Below, one piece after another: positions 50,901-62,395 of a DNA stretch of 64,000 nucleotides. The stretch is from Pardosa pseudoannulata (lineage: Eukaryota; Arthropoda; Arachnida; Araneae; Lycosidae). The stretch spans positions 107,163,756 to 107,227,755 of the forward strand of contig CM063503.1 in the NCBI GenBank assembly GCA_032207245.1. The letters run 5' to 3'. Every line of letters starts with the position of its first letter. Position 1 is the first letter of the stretch. Both the position numbers and the translations under genes were made by a program. The notes beneath the pieces were generated by a model. The model saw nothing but the letters and a program-made list of their open reading frames with translations, was not told where the DNA came from and did not search any database.

Positions 50901-53900
50901 TAGGAAAGTCGACTAGATAGAAATAATAGGCTAAAAATTTTCAAAATCGAATAAACCCTGTAGTTCCGCTTAACCACTTCTGCATTTTTCCACCTTGTTT
51001 CCAAAAGCAAACATATTTATAAAAAAAGGAATTTCAACATTTAAATCAATAAACATTTATGTCAGCAGTTAATATTTTATTTGTCTTATGTTTATAACTT
51101 TGAGCTAATGTGTTTAAACGGATAGAAGAAAATTATATTTTACTTAATTTGTCCTCAAGATATTCACTGAACAAGAAATAATACTTTGAAAAGTTAAATT
51201 ACAGAACCCACCTCGATCATTTTTAAAATTTTAAATGTGCAAAGTGTAGAAGATTGACTGGAATGGTATTTGTAATGCCTGGAACACCCAAGATAATGAA
51301 TACAAGTGAAGTAATCATTTTTGTCGTGTGGATTCATGAAATTTTTCCAGGTCCTTGGCTGCCCCCCAAAATCACTTATTTAATAGCAACCTATAAGCGG
51401 GTTGCCTAACTGCTGTGAACCAACGAAAGGTAAGTCATGGTCCTATTTGAGTATACCTTAACTCTATAAGGAGTAAATAATACAGAGGTAAGTGTAAAAG
51501 TACCAGAGAGATCAAAAAGAAGATCACTGGAACATCTGAAACACTTTAAGATGTAAAGAATATGTGGTCAATAGGGACCAGTTTTGTCTTATATGGAAAG
51601 TGACATTACATAACTAGATTGAATAGTTAATGAATTTCGAATTTAAATAATCCAAAATCTTGAACTTTGGGTTTTAAGAATTATCTAGAAGTTAAATAAT
51701 AATGGTAAATGTTTAACAGTAATTAAGAATCAAATGAGGTATCTGCTTACCTTTTGTTAATTCTGGGGACTTGCATGAAGCATCTGTAGAAAATGAATTA
51801 GGGATGGAAACAGAAAACGGATGTTGCACACACTTTCTTTTTATTACACAACACATCACGATAAATGGAGAATAAATGTAGCAATAAATAAAGAATTGTG
51901 AGTTATGTTATGCTTTAAACACATGTTTCATAAATGAATAACAGAATATAGGAATATGAGTAGTATTACATTTAAAATCATTTAAATCGTAACAGCTTAG
52001 TCTATTACACATATGGTTTGGTTTTTACCCCCTCGTTCTATAGCAGCATCTAACATTCAGTTTCGAAGTTCATCTAACAATAACTGTGTACCTAATTTGC
52101 AACCTGATTTTTAATGGGGTTCTATAAAAGTGATTTTAAATCATTGCAAGCTTTAAGAAAAATCCCCTACAATTGTCATCAAAATTATGTGCTAAAAACA
52201 CCAATCATTGACCAAATACAAGGAATTAGTAGAGTAGTGTAGTTAAATAAGCTGCTTTAATAGCTTACGGACAAAATTCTGTTTTTATTAACTTACAAAC
52301 TAAAGAGGGACGACTGATTATTATATGGAAAAGTAATGTACATAAGTAGAGCGAATTACATTTAGTTTGCGGGTTGCAGAAATTATAATGGACATAAAAT
52401 GCATTTCATTATCATTATTATCACATTTTCTAAATTGAGGGAGATGGTGCTTTTAGCTATCTTCTTTAAAAACGGAACTTAAGGCTGAATACAAATTTTA
52501 GTTTATTCCTATTACTTGAGGTAAATAAATAAATACGTATTTCTCATGAAAATTAAAAATAAAATTATAGTCTAAAGAAAGTATACACAGTAAATTTTAA
52601 GCTATAAAGAAGATCAAAGAATAATAAACATAACGATAAATCCCTTATTTATTTATAGGCTGATCGTTCTTTTGTTAAGAAGGGGGGTAAATCCTGGAAA
52701 ATCTGAAAAAATAGCCTTCTAGATTATTTCATAAATACTTACAAAAATGTATAGTATCATTTGTAAATAATTTTGTTATCAAAAAAATATTACAATTTCC
52801 AGATTCGTGAGGCATTTTTGGAGTGTAACATACTACTTGGCCTTTATATTTCCACATCCCTGTCCTTTAATCCTTTGTTAACATTGTATGAACAGGAAAT
52901 GTAATATAATACAATAGGTGAAGGTTGCATCGGCGGTGGATATGAAGGTATTGCACTTTTGTCACGTATAATCAACTAGACTGGTGGAATAGTTGAGAAA
53001 ATTTGTGTACTCGGGCACTTCATGACCTCGATTTGTAACACATGCGCAGTGATAAATTATAAAACTGTCGAAACTTTATTTATATTTTATCTTAATTTGA
53101 TAAGTCGCAATATTAATTTCAGTACTTGTGATAAAACTGAAGAATCGATCAGAAACCAATGCATAAAATAGCATAAATGTAAATGTGTTCAGTTTTATTA
53201 AACAATTTTAAGGGTTATAGTCTGATCACCAGATTCTTCCCTCCACGGATTGTTGCATTTATTAAAATATGTTCAATAAAATTTTAAATATCTGAATAAA
53301 AGGGTTTTATATATTTTTACCTAACATATTCAAAAATTATTAATGTTAACTATTCCTTAATAAATAAATCCTTATGAATAAAACACATCAAAATTCAATA
53401 TTTTTACAAAAAATTATGAATTTCGAGTATTTATACGAAAACAAACTTGTTTTAATTGTTGATAAGACACTAAAAATGTGCATTAAGAAATATACTTATA
53501 TTTAAAAATAATGTGATAACCACGATCTTGACCAGAGACGGACAGTTTTTCAACCATAGAAGGTAATATCGATTTACTACACGTAATTATTAGACAGCAA
53601 TTATTTTATAGAGATAGTTACAGGAAAAAGGGGAGAAAATTATAATATTTTACCATATTAAACTAAATAAACTACATATAAAGATTAGATAAGACATATT
53701 TTTAATGAAAGACATTTTTGTCTGTGGACATAAATATCTAAATCAACATTCAAATTTTATTATCTTCCAAAGTCTTTTCGAAATAAAGAAGAAATAATTT
53801 ATGATCTGTTGCATTTGTTTATAAACCCTCCGATACACTAATCGAGTAAAATAAGAAATTTTTATGATGTCAGTGTTTATCTGTGCATTAAATGATTATT

Positions 53901-54151
53901 TAAATTAGTTTTTACATTCGATTTATTCTTCTGTATTAGAATAAATATGGAAAAAAATGGTGATAATTTATGCTTTACAGAAAGGTAGCTGAAATCCAAT
54001 ATTTTTGCATTTTCAGAAGGGGCAGTGGCCTTAGGTTAGTCACCTCTAGTTTAGAATATAGGGAAATATTAGAACATTTGCAGCATTTCTTGGTTGTTGT
54101 CTTATCACTAGAATAGTTCAGAATTCATAATTCTTCAAATGATTAAACACA
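47976..54151. other. Intergenic sequence; one SINE relic, no gene recognised
   Basis: Six kilobases without a credible frame on either strand. A GAAAG/GTAAGT string near 51425 looks like a splice donor but I see no exon to go with it. At 48592-48620 GGGTTTGAATACCCCACTA resembles a B-box region, perhaps another decayed SINE. Confidence 0.4.
49523..49585 (+). mobile_element. SINE family 1 relic
   Basis: It carries TAGCCATTCGAAT, AGCTTTTAATAAGT, GGTCTCGTTAACCCTAGTGT in the order of the family-1 body (TAGCCGTTTGGAAT, GGCTTTAAGCAGT, GGTCTCATTAGCCCTCGTGT). The head is lost. Confidence 0.6.
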
Positions 54152-54155
54152 TTAA

Positions 54156-54681
54156 CCCCTTCCTGTACGATTTAATAATGAAAAACTGTGCGTGAAGTAA
54201 CCATTTATTTTTTATTTAAAAAACTTGTTTTATTTTACAATTCTTACATATTCTTAATTAAAATCCACTTTTTACATAGTGTTAAGTATCAGAAACGGTA
54301 AAATTAATATAATAGTCTTCAAGCTAGTGGTACTTTTCAAAACAAAGTGCAAAGGAATTCTGAATTGTTTACATCGCCAGGGAGTCTCACTTCTAATTTG
54401 ATTCTTGTAACACACACGGCATTTCTTAGTAGGTTTTCTTTTATTCTGACTCATCAATTTGGCAGTGACTTGTACAAGAAACTTTAAATAAACAATATGT
54501 AATAGTGACCTGGGATTTCCACAAGTAACAAAAGTGTTGCTAAATTCAGTACACTAGAAATTTTAAACTGAATTATCATATTTATCAGTAACTTTAGTCG
54601 AATGACGAGTGTAGCTCGTCACTATGCGGTATGGAATGAAAAACCAATGACGAGCTAGACTCGTCATTTTACCGGAAGGGG
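54156..54681 (-). mobile_element. Non-autonomous piggyBac-type element, copy 2
   Basis: It is bounded on both sides by TTAA (54152-54155 and 54682-54685), with terminal inverted repeats CCCCTTCC / GGAAGGGG. At 526 bp it is shorter than copy 1 through a deletion of about 40 bp near 54290. The right end has the same two palindromes, here both intact (near 54602-54623 and 54647-54668). It keeps the same fragment of transposase C-terminus on the - strand. Confidence 0.88.
54324..54454 (-). pseudogene. piggyBac transposase C-terminal tail (broken), copy 2
   Basis: From the ATG at 54452-54454 it reads MSQNKRKPTKKCRVCYKNQI, then a WRC segment. The following frame is shifted, and the family-typical end LCFEKYH-stop appears in another frame, stopping at 54324-54326. 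The break is in the same short interval as in copy 1. The catalytic core is absent. Confidence 0.75.
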
Positions 54682-54685
54682 TTAA

Positions 54686-55321
54686 CAAAGAACACTTTTA
54701 AGAGTATATGAAGGATTGTTGCTCTCTATTATAAGTCCGTGAAAGATAATGTTTGTACAAGGAAACTTCGGCCCTCAAATATAACTTTCAGTTGCTGTAA
54801 TTTTGAAAATAAATGGTTTTGCAGCAATTAATTTTTCTGTCATACTTAATGCTGGATAAAAATTTATAAATATTGATAACTGAATCATTCATTTTAAATT
54901 ACATTTGGTCAAAGTAAAAGGTATGCAATTTCTATGTACAAGAATTTTTGAATATGCTGCCTAATATATTGTGTAATACAATACATTAATGTGTTGAACA
55001 GTATATTATACATTTTATTAAATATATGTATATTTTCATTTATATAATTTAATTATTGTGTCATTTTTTACCATTAACTATATAATATATGTATAATTGC
55101 ATTGCCCATTACATATGGAAAATTAGCTTACTCTAAGAGCAGAACATCTTATTCTTATAACAGTAACGAAACTTATATTTTAAAATAAATAAATGAGAGA
55201 AAATTTCTGTAAAATTCAGAAGGCACTTTAAGGAAAATCGTAGTTTAAAGGGAAAAATAGCATGACCCAAATTTAAAAACATAATACGTTTTTCACATAG
55301 TCCGTTTGAAATATTCTATAC
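54686..55321. other. AT-rich intergenic sequence
   Basis: No gene, RNA or repeat was recognised. Confidence 0.4.
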
Positions 55322-55790
55322 AAAACAAAACTATTTACCTATTTATTTGAAAATTGTTTGATGTTTTAATTTGATTGTCTCCTAGGGCTTCAAAATGCTA
55401 GTGTTATATAATTCAAAAAGTTTTCAACAATAAGCAAGTATGAATTTCTTTTAATGATAAAGTATTCTTTTTTATCTCTTTTTCAAAACTTAAACTAAGA
55501 TGGGCACTAATAACACAAAAGTTAAAGAATCGAAAATGAATTTTATTCCATACAAGCTGATGTAACTTTGTATATGATGAAATATGTAATTTTTTTAAAA
55601 ATTTTACTACCAATATCAAATTAAATCTGAAAAGGGATCTAGCTGAAGAAAGAAAGACTTTTAATACTAACAGGAACAAATTTTATCCTCAGAAATATAA
55701 AAGTAGAAATAAACAATGAAGCAGTGTTTAGAATTTGTGCTTCTAGAAATTGTGTACCTCCACCTGTAGAAGGCTTAGACAGCGCTGGAC
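55322..55790 (+). repeat. Long inverted repeat, left arm
   Basis: Inverted copy of 58212-58670 over about 460 bp, with matching strings such as CTAGTGTTATATAATTC, AATAACACAAAAGTTAAAGAAT and CCTCCACCT. The diverged arms carry opposed open frames (55413-55679 - here, 58368-58580 + in the other arm) whose products are alike: LVWN, FFNFCVI, LSLSF and TLSLKEI or ILSLKEI, then CLLL. No known domain was recognised. Probably two copies of one mobile repeat. Confidence 0.7.
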
Positions 55791-56005
55791 AAAACAAGAA
55801 ACTCAATGATAAATTTCTGTAAGCTGTATTTGCTTATGTATCAATATTTCTCTAATTGTTTTAAAAAAATCTTTTCAATAATCTTTAAGACGAGCTAATA
55901 CACACCACATTCTTTAGATTCGAACTTGAATAAAAGTGTTTAATCGTCCATGAGTATTTTTCGTTTTCTAAATATTTTTGCAGCGTAATCGTATCAGTTA
56001 AAAAT

Positions 56006-57235
56006 AATAGCTTAAGCTAACTGTCCATCTGACCTCGAATTTATGAAGAGGTTGGACCTGGAATGGATAGAGGCATCCATATTGGATTTTGATGAGTTAG
56101 GGTTAGCAACGTTTGAAATCTACCCCTTTCCCCCTTTTCTAGCATTTAATGCCATTATTTCAACCCCTATTTGCCCGGTTATGAGCATACAATTAAATGT
56201 ATCAATTTATCACATAATAAATAGGTAAAAATAACATTTTTTCTAGCACTATGACGTCATTCCTTTAACTATCTCAGTTAATCACTTCTTAATTTAAATT
56301 ATTTAAATATCCTGTGCATTATTTTCATAAGTTTTATCACTGAACTTAAACATTACATAAATAGCTTTCTTATATATTTATCTTAAATAAGAGATTATGT
56401 ACATTTATGAATTTGAAATTTAATCATCGATTATTTTTGTTGCAATGAAAATTTTATCACCGGTATTAACAACAAATTATATATACTTCTAGGGTGCAGT
56501 GGAAATGATATTTTCATTCCTTTACTTTCATTAATTATTCTGGTAAAAAAAAATTGTGAAGAACTTAACAATAATTTCGACTTAGCTAAGAAAACTTTGA
56601 ATTATATTTCTAAATGAATTCAACGGGATTCTAAACATTATTCACAGCATCGGGAGATTTTAGAGGAGTATGAAGATAAACAAATTATTGAACGGGTACC
56701 AGATAATTCTCAGTCATTACCTGCCTGGTATGGTACTTTACAATTCTTTAAAATTAAAAATTTTACTGATACCATGATATAACGGGCTATATGCTAGTCC
56801 CGTTGGAAGATTCTGTAAATAATTTATAAATACGGGAGACTTTAGAAGAGTATGATAATAAAAAATTTATTTAATGTGTACGAGATAATTCTCATCCAAA
56901 AAACAAACCATTTTTTACCTGCCTCATAGGGTACTTTACAATTCTTTAAAATTAAAAATTTTACTAATCAAATGATATGACGTGCTATATGCTAGTCCCG
57001 TTGTAAGATTCTTTAAATACTTTGTAAATACTTTGTTTTGCAAATACGGGAGACTTTAGAGGAGTATGAAGATAAACAATTTATTGAACGTGTACCAGAT
57101 AATTCTCAGGCAAAAAACAAACTTTTTTTTCCCTGCCTTATAGGGTACTTTACAATTCTTTAAAATAAAAAATTTTACTAATCCAGTGACATGAAGGGTT
57201 CGGTCGGAAGAAATTTGTAAATATCACAAACAGTT
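56006..57235 (-). mobile_element. Composite dispersed repeat, copy B, with internal tandem array
   Basis: Read on the - strand it follows copy A: the GTAAAATTTTTAATTTT block, then AACAAAAATA, AGTTAAAGGAATG, CATTAAATGC, AATCCAATATGGATG, CCATTCCAGGTCCAACC and a tail GAGGTCAGATGGACAG...CTATTATT. Unlike copy A, the first block is present three times and an extra 200-300 bp lies after it. The 61-codon frame at 56043-56228 is antisense to the repeat. Confidence 0.65.
56651..57235 (+). repeat. Three-unit tandem repeat, about 182-214 bp per unit
   Basis: Units start at CGGGAGA on 56651, 56833 and 57047; each runs through GAGTATGA, GATAATTCTCA, TACTTTACAATTCTTTAAAAT and GCTAGTCCCGTTG-type sequence (the last unit diverges at its end). 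A single diverged unit occurs on the other strand at 34853-34975. Confidence 0.85.
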
Positions 57236-58211
57236 TCAAATCTTGAAATATAAAGTTGCAAGTGTCATATAAAATTATTTTCCTCTACGATTTCGAAACG
57301 ACTTTCTCATTCCGCATTCATAACAAAGTTGTAGTCTATGCACGACTCCAAAAACAATACTGTATAAGATATAAAAAATGTATCCTTAGTAAATAAATGA
57401 GATATAAGTCGATACAATAAGTTAATTTCTAAAGAAGTTTAGCTAAACAAAGACGTATTGTAGTGCAAACCCAGTGCTTTTAAAAACAAACCAATCTCCG
57501 AAATAAAGCTCTAAATAAAGGTTCTATCAATCAGAATGTGTCAGACATATCAGTGCAAGCAAAATTGAAAAGAAGAGCTAATTCTTTTCAAGGGTTTGAT
57601 CGATCGTTGTTTGCTGAACAGACGATGTGGGAAAGAAATAAAATCTCATTTTTCCTTCCTTACATAATCGGGCATTCGTAGAAAGCATAGGGGAGAATTT
57701 CGCTTCTGGGTAATCATGTTATGATGCGATGCTTTCTAGTAATCAAAAGAGAATAAAGATAAGAAGAAAGCTATCCTTTTTATTACAGAGAAAAATATTT
57801 TACTTCAGTTGTATCGGATCGTTAAAACTTTAAGTTTTTTTCACCCGATGTGCAACACTAGAAATATCTACAGTTTTCTTTAAATCTTCAATTACTTTAA
57901 AAATTGGTTAACTTTTAACTATTACAAAGTCAACTTCGTTTCTAACTTTCTATTTATTATCGGTGTAGTAAATGTTGCGAAAGATTTGTGTAAATTATTA
58001 ACTTACAAACTTTCTAGTCATATAAAGTAAAATATAGTAAAATCATAATAATAATGCTATTTAAATCAGGTAATTATTATTAGATATAACACAATTGTTA
58101 GTTTTTTACAGATATTTAATCTTCTAATCTCATTCACATATTTCAGCTTTAGTATTTCTTAAAATAATTTATTAAACACATTTGGATATCTTGTTTCCCG
58201 GCTTGTCCGTC
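57236..58211. other. Intergenic sequence
   Basis: No gene recognised. It lies between the tandem array and the right arm of the long inverted repeat. Confidence 0.4.
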
Positions 58212-58670
58212 TGTCTAAAAGCTTCTATAGGTGGAGGTAGAAAATTTATAGAGGTATAAACTCCAAAAACTGCTTTATTTCTACTTTTAAGTTTCTGAGG
58301 ATAAAATCTGTTCCTTTTAGTACTAAACGTCTTTCTTTCTTCAGCGAGATCCCTTTCAAGATTTAATTTGATATTGGTAGTAAAATTTAAAAAAAATCCA
58401 TATTTCGCCTCGTATAGAATAAAACTCTATAACCTTGTATGGAATAGAACTTTTGTATTCTTTAACTTTTGTGTTATTAGAGTGCCTCTAAGCTTAAGTT
58501 TTGGAAAAGAGAGAAAACACATTTTATCGTTAAAAGAAATTCCTCCTTGCTTATTGTTGGAAGCTCATGGAATTATATAACACTAGCTTTTTGAAGCCAC
58601 GGGAGAAAATCATATTAAAACATCAAGCAATTTTCAAATAAATAGCTAAATAGTTTTATTTTGTTTAGAA
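58212..58670 (-). repeat. Long inverted repeat, right arm
   Basis: Partner of 55322-55790. Its 70-codon + frame (58368-58580) matches the - frame of the left arm in much of its sequence, differing by small in-frame and out-of-frame indels at the start. Immediately upstream (58197-58211) is GTCCGTCTGTC, reminiscent of the GACAGACGGAC tail of the composite repeat. Confidence 0.7.
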
Positions 58671-60844
58671 TTCAGCCTTAGTATTTCTTAAAAGAATTTT
58701 TTCAACACATTTGGATATCTTTTTTAATTCATTAAAAAGCTAATTTAAAGGAAATGTTTTAAAAAGACAAATCAACTTTACGAAGTTTCAAATTGAATTT
58801 TTTTCATTTCTCTTTTAATTATTATCATAAATAAATGGGATTTTCAGCATTTGTTCTCTGTTCTTACTTAGCTAGTTTTTCTAAATTTATTTTTTTTTCT
58901 AAAAATAATTTAAAAAAAGTAGAGAGACAGAGCTTGTTTAGTTATTTTTATTTTTTGGGGCACACTCTACACAGACTTCAAACAACACAAACATAATTTT
59001 TGTTTGTTGTAAACTCTAATTATTAGGTATAAATCTTCATTCATTTAAAACTTTAAATGTTGACAGAAATATTACAATAGTGGATTTTACTCAAGCTTTA
59101 AACTGAAATCAATAAGGGTGTATTAAAATCCCTTTTAAAATACCATAAATACAAAAAAAACAACCAGGCACAACAAGGGAAAAAACCACATAACGTTTCA
59201 TTGTAGGTCTCTAAAATACTCATTGTAAAAATTTGAAATCAATATGTACAACAGTTTTTTTTTTAATTTCGATAGCACGCAAGTTAAAAATACCCCATTT
59301 TATGAAAATTGACAGCATTATTGCATTGAAAGTTTATCACATTTCTATTATAGTTTCATTAAAAGCTAAGTACAAATCGCTTAAATGTTCCCAGATGTTT
59401 ACACCAGCTGATCCTCTTCCAATGTTTCTACTTCTGTAGCAAATTTGATTATTTTTCTTTCTCTACAAGTGTCTAACATAAAGGTCTCAGCCGAATGAAT
59501 TTGATAATGATCAGTGCTATATGCAACTAGTCTCACACACTACACTCGGTAATAAAAAAATTTTAAATATACTTTGGTTAAAATTGCATTAAAATAGTTT
59601 AAAACTGTCTATTTATATGACCTACTATTTTTTTCTAAATTAACTATTTCATTAATGACACTGGCTTTTATCTAGTTCTGCCAACTTTCGTTTTTGATAT
59701 TTTGTTTTAATTTCAGCAGACAGTATGCTATATGCGGCAGCATAGTGTGTAATATTCGTTTAATTTTACAGACTCAAATTTTAAAATTTCGAAGAAGTAT
59801 ATTTTAATAAATTAAGAAAAGCCACGAAATATTAAAAATGTAAAACAAAATATTACCGTTAAAACATTCTTAAGGTTGTACATTGTTCTCTTATGATTTT
59901 ACATTAATGTTTTATAAATAAATGGGATTTATATATATTTTAATTATAATTGACACTTGACGTGGGCACACAAATTTATTTTAATTTGCAGTAAGATAAT
60001 AGTGTTGTATAAGTTTTGAAAATACCTATGGTAAATGTAATTGAAAAAACTTTTTAAAAAAATACAAAACACATAAAAAGATTGAGATTTATTAAAGAAA
60101 ATCTGGTTTGGGAATGAATTTTAATGTGGTTAATTTTGGTTATTTTGGCTCCAATGTATGTATATAGAAAATTTTAAAATTTTAAATTAATATTTTACAA
60201 AATAAAGAACCTAGTAGCGTCCCCCATCACATTAATACCCCCTTCCGTGTATATATAGAAGAAAAATATTTTTTTATTTACGTTAAGCTAGATTTCTGTT
60301 CAATTATGTGCCATGAAAAAGTTTTTAGACTTATTAATAATAGTTTTAAAAAGCCAAATTTTTACGTTTTTGCTATTATTTAGAAATAATGCCATTATTA
60401 TCATTCTCGAAATCCCCATTTGCTATACATTGAAGGACTTCAGATTTTTTAAGTTTCATAAAGGAAGGACTAAATAAATGATTACTTATATTCCATCAAA
60501 TTAGAATTTTACTTTTAATATGATTCTTCTGTCAGACGAATATTGAAATCTAATATTGATCATATTTTATTTAATACTTAATATTAGAAAGAAAAATGCG
60601 TGATAATTATGTATTTTGTTAGCAATATATTTTTCGACTTATTAAATTAGTCATAAATTTAAAAAAACATATAAAATATTTTTAAAAATGAGATTCTTTC
60701 AAAATGCTCTACACACATAAATTATAGACGTACTGGAGCAGATCATGTTTTATTATCTTTTAGAACTTAGAAAATTATTGGGGATCATAAGATTTCAAAT
60801 AAAATATTAAAAGGAATAGATAATAAGAGCAAATATATTGGTTT
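58671..60844. other. Intergenic sequence, no gene recognised
   Basis: A 68-codon frame at 59233-59439 is unassigned. Otherwise AT-rich DNA without features. Confidence 0.4.
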
Positions 60845-61013
60845 GGTTTGGAGCGCTACGGTCAACTTTTAGCAACACGAAGGCTAATGAGACCGGGACC
60901 TACTGCTTAAAGCCGATTCCGAACGGCTACGAACATCCATGTCGCAATGGGGTTCGAAACCATGAATTCCCGTACCAAAGGCCAGTACTCTAACAATTTG
61001 GCCATCGTTCGGC
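60845..61013 (-). mobile_element. tRNA-derived SINE (family 1), - strand copy
   Basis: Full-length counterpart of 27594-27763 on the opposite strand: GCCGAACGATGG head, B box with one extra base (plus 60951-60961), CATGGATGTTCGTAGCCG, CTTTAAGCAGTAGG, CTCATTAGCC, GCGCTCCAAACC. No A-rich tail or clear target duplication was seen. Confidence 0.78.
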
Positions 61014-61084
61014 ACAAATGTATTGGGATTTGCCCTGCAGATGTGTTATAAAATTGTGAAAATTAAAACATATTAATTTTAGAT

Positions 61085-62395
61085 AACTTTTTTATAAGCT
61101 ATAATTTAAAGTATTCATACTTTTCAAAAGAATGTGGCAGTTAATATTCTCTCAAATTGTTTCGAGTATTAAAAAAAGGACAAAACTCATTTTTCTTTAT
61201 AAACTTTAAATCTTTTTTATTTAATACGGCAGTTTAATGATGAATATGCACTGTTCATACCGCATTTGATGTTACTGCACTATAATCCATCTTTTTTTTA
61301 TGTGAACCAGTTGACTTTCATACCGTTGGTATCTGTGTAGTGTTCTCTGCAGTATTTGTACTTGTTCATGCTAATAGTATGATCCTAAATTTTAACAGAG
61401 TGAGTAAAGACAATATTTGTTAATTGCTATGTTTATTGCAAAACTGGCAAAAAGTTAGTGTCTATTAAGTTAATGCTACACCGTCGACAGACTTAAACTT
61501 CAGTAGTTACATCCATGCATCTTAGCTATAAACTGTATCTACTGTAAAAATCACTTTTTACAGACTATAAAATAAAACGTTCATGTATTTTAAAGGAATG
61601 AGACAGTTAATATTCTTTCGAAATGTTCAAATATTCAAAAAATGTCAAAACTAATTTTCTTTAAAAATATTGAAACTTTATTAATTAATATGGTCTGTTG
61701 AATGATGAATTCCCGGTGTTCACACACCATTTGGTGTTACTGCTTGATAACCATTTGCCTAGAATCCATTCGCCGTGTAGTCCACTTTGTCTGCTATGAA
61801 CCAGGTCATTCTCATACCCTTTGAATATGTGTAGTCAAGGCCGTAGGCAGGGGGAGGGATTTGGGGGACTGCCCCCCCCCGAAATTTTGAAAGACTATTT
61901 TGTAGAGGACAATGTCCCACGACTGTGTGTGTATGTGCTATCTGCCTAGTTGTTTATGAACATGGACAGTTATTTTCTTAGAAAAAACCGCTGAGACCAT
62001 AAAAGTCTTGCTGGGCCGCTGGCCGGAAATACAGCACTGTATTTCCGGCACTGTATTCCGGAAATACAGTGCTTTCTCTTTCATTAATTGAAGTATCATT
62101 CACAGACAAAAGATGTCTTTCTCCCTTGGTTTAATTCCGAAAATAATTTCTGGCTACGGCCCTGTGTGTAGTATTATCTGCACTATTTGCACTTGTTGGA
62201 GCTAATAGTAACAGCCTAAATTTTAACTGTGTGAGTAGGGACAGAATTTGTAAAGTACTATTTAAATTGCAACAATTGAAATAAGTTAGTGTAAATAAAG
62301 TTAATGCTACACTGTCGACTGACATGAATTTCATTATTTGATTCGATGCATCTAAGCTACAAACTACTTCAACAGTCAAGGTCACTTTTTTCAAG
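61085..62395 (+). repeat. Two-unit tandem repeat, about 470-500 bp per unit
   Basis: Unit 1 (about 61085-61551) and unit 2 (about 61552-62381, once the 337-bp insertion is discounted) share strings such as CAGTTAATATTCT, TGGTGTTACTGC-like, ATTTGCACTTGTT-like, CTAAATTTTAAC, AAGTTAGTGT and AAGTTAATGCTACAC. A third unit seems to begin at about 62382 and soon loses similarity. The 87-codon frame at 62131-62394 (-) spans an element border and is not credible. Confidence 0.78.
61836..62164 (+). mobile_element. Non-autonomous hAT element
   Basis: A 329-bp element with terminal inverted repeats (CAAGGCCGTAGGCAG at the left; CAGGGCCGTAGCCAG read inward from the right) is flanked by a perfect 8-bp direct repeat TGTGTAGT (61828-61835 and 62165-62172), the hAT signature. 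It has a run of ten C near its left end, no open frame of note, and two hairpins built from GGAAATACAG/CTGTATTTCC (62022-62071). It sits inside unit 2 of the tandem repeat; unit 1 shows the unoccupied site. Confidence 0.88.

Noticed and set aside
51415..51432. Splice donor-like GAAAG/GTAAGT and a short open stretch before it
   Set aside because: No acceptor, start codon or recognisable protein sequence accompanies it; a single donor match is expected by chance.
56043..56228. 61-codon + frame beginning MKRLDLEWIEA
   Set aside because: It is antisense to copy B of the composite repeat; copies A and C do not conserve it as an open frame of similar length.
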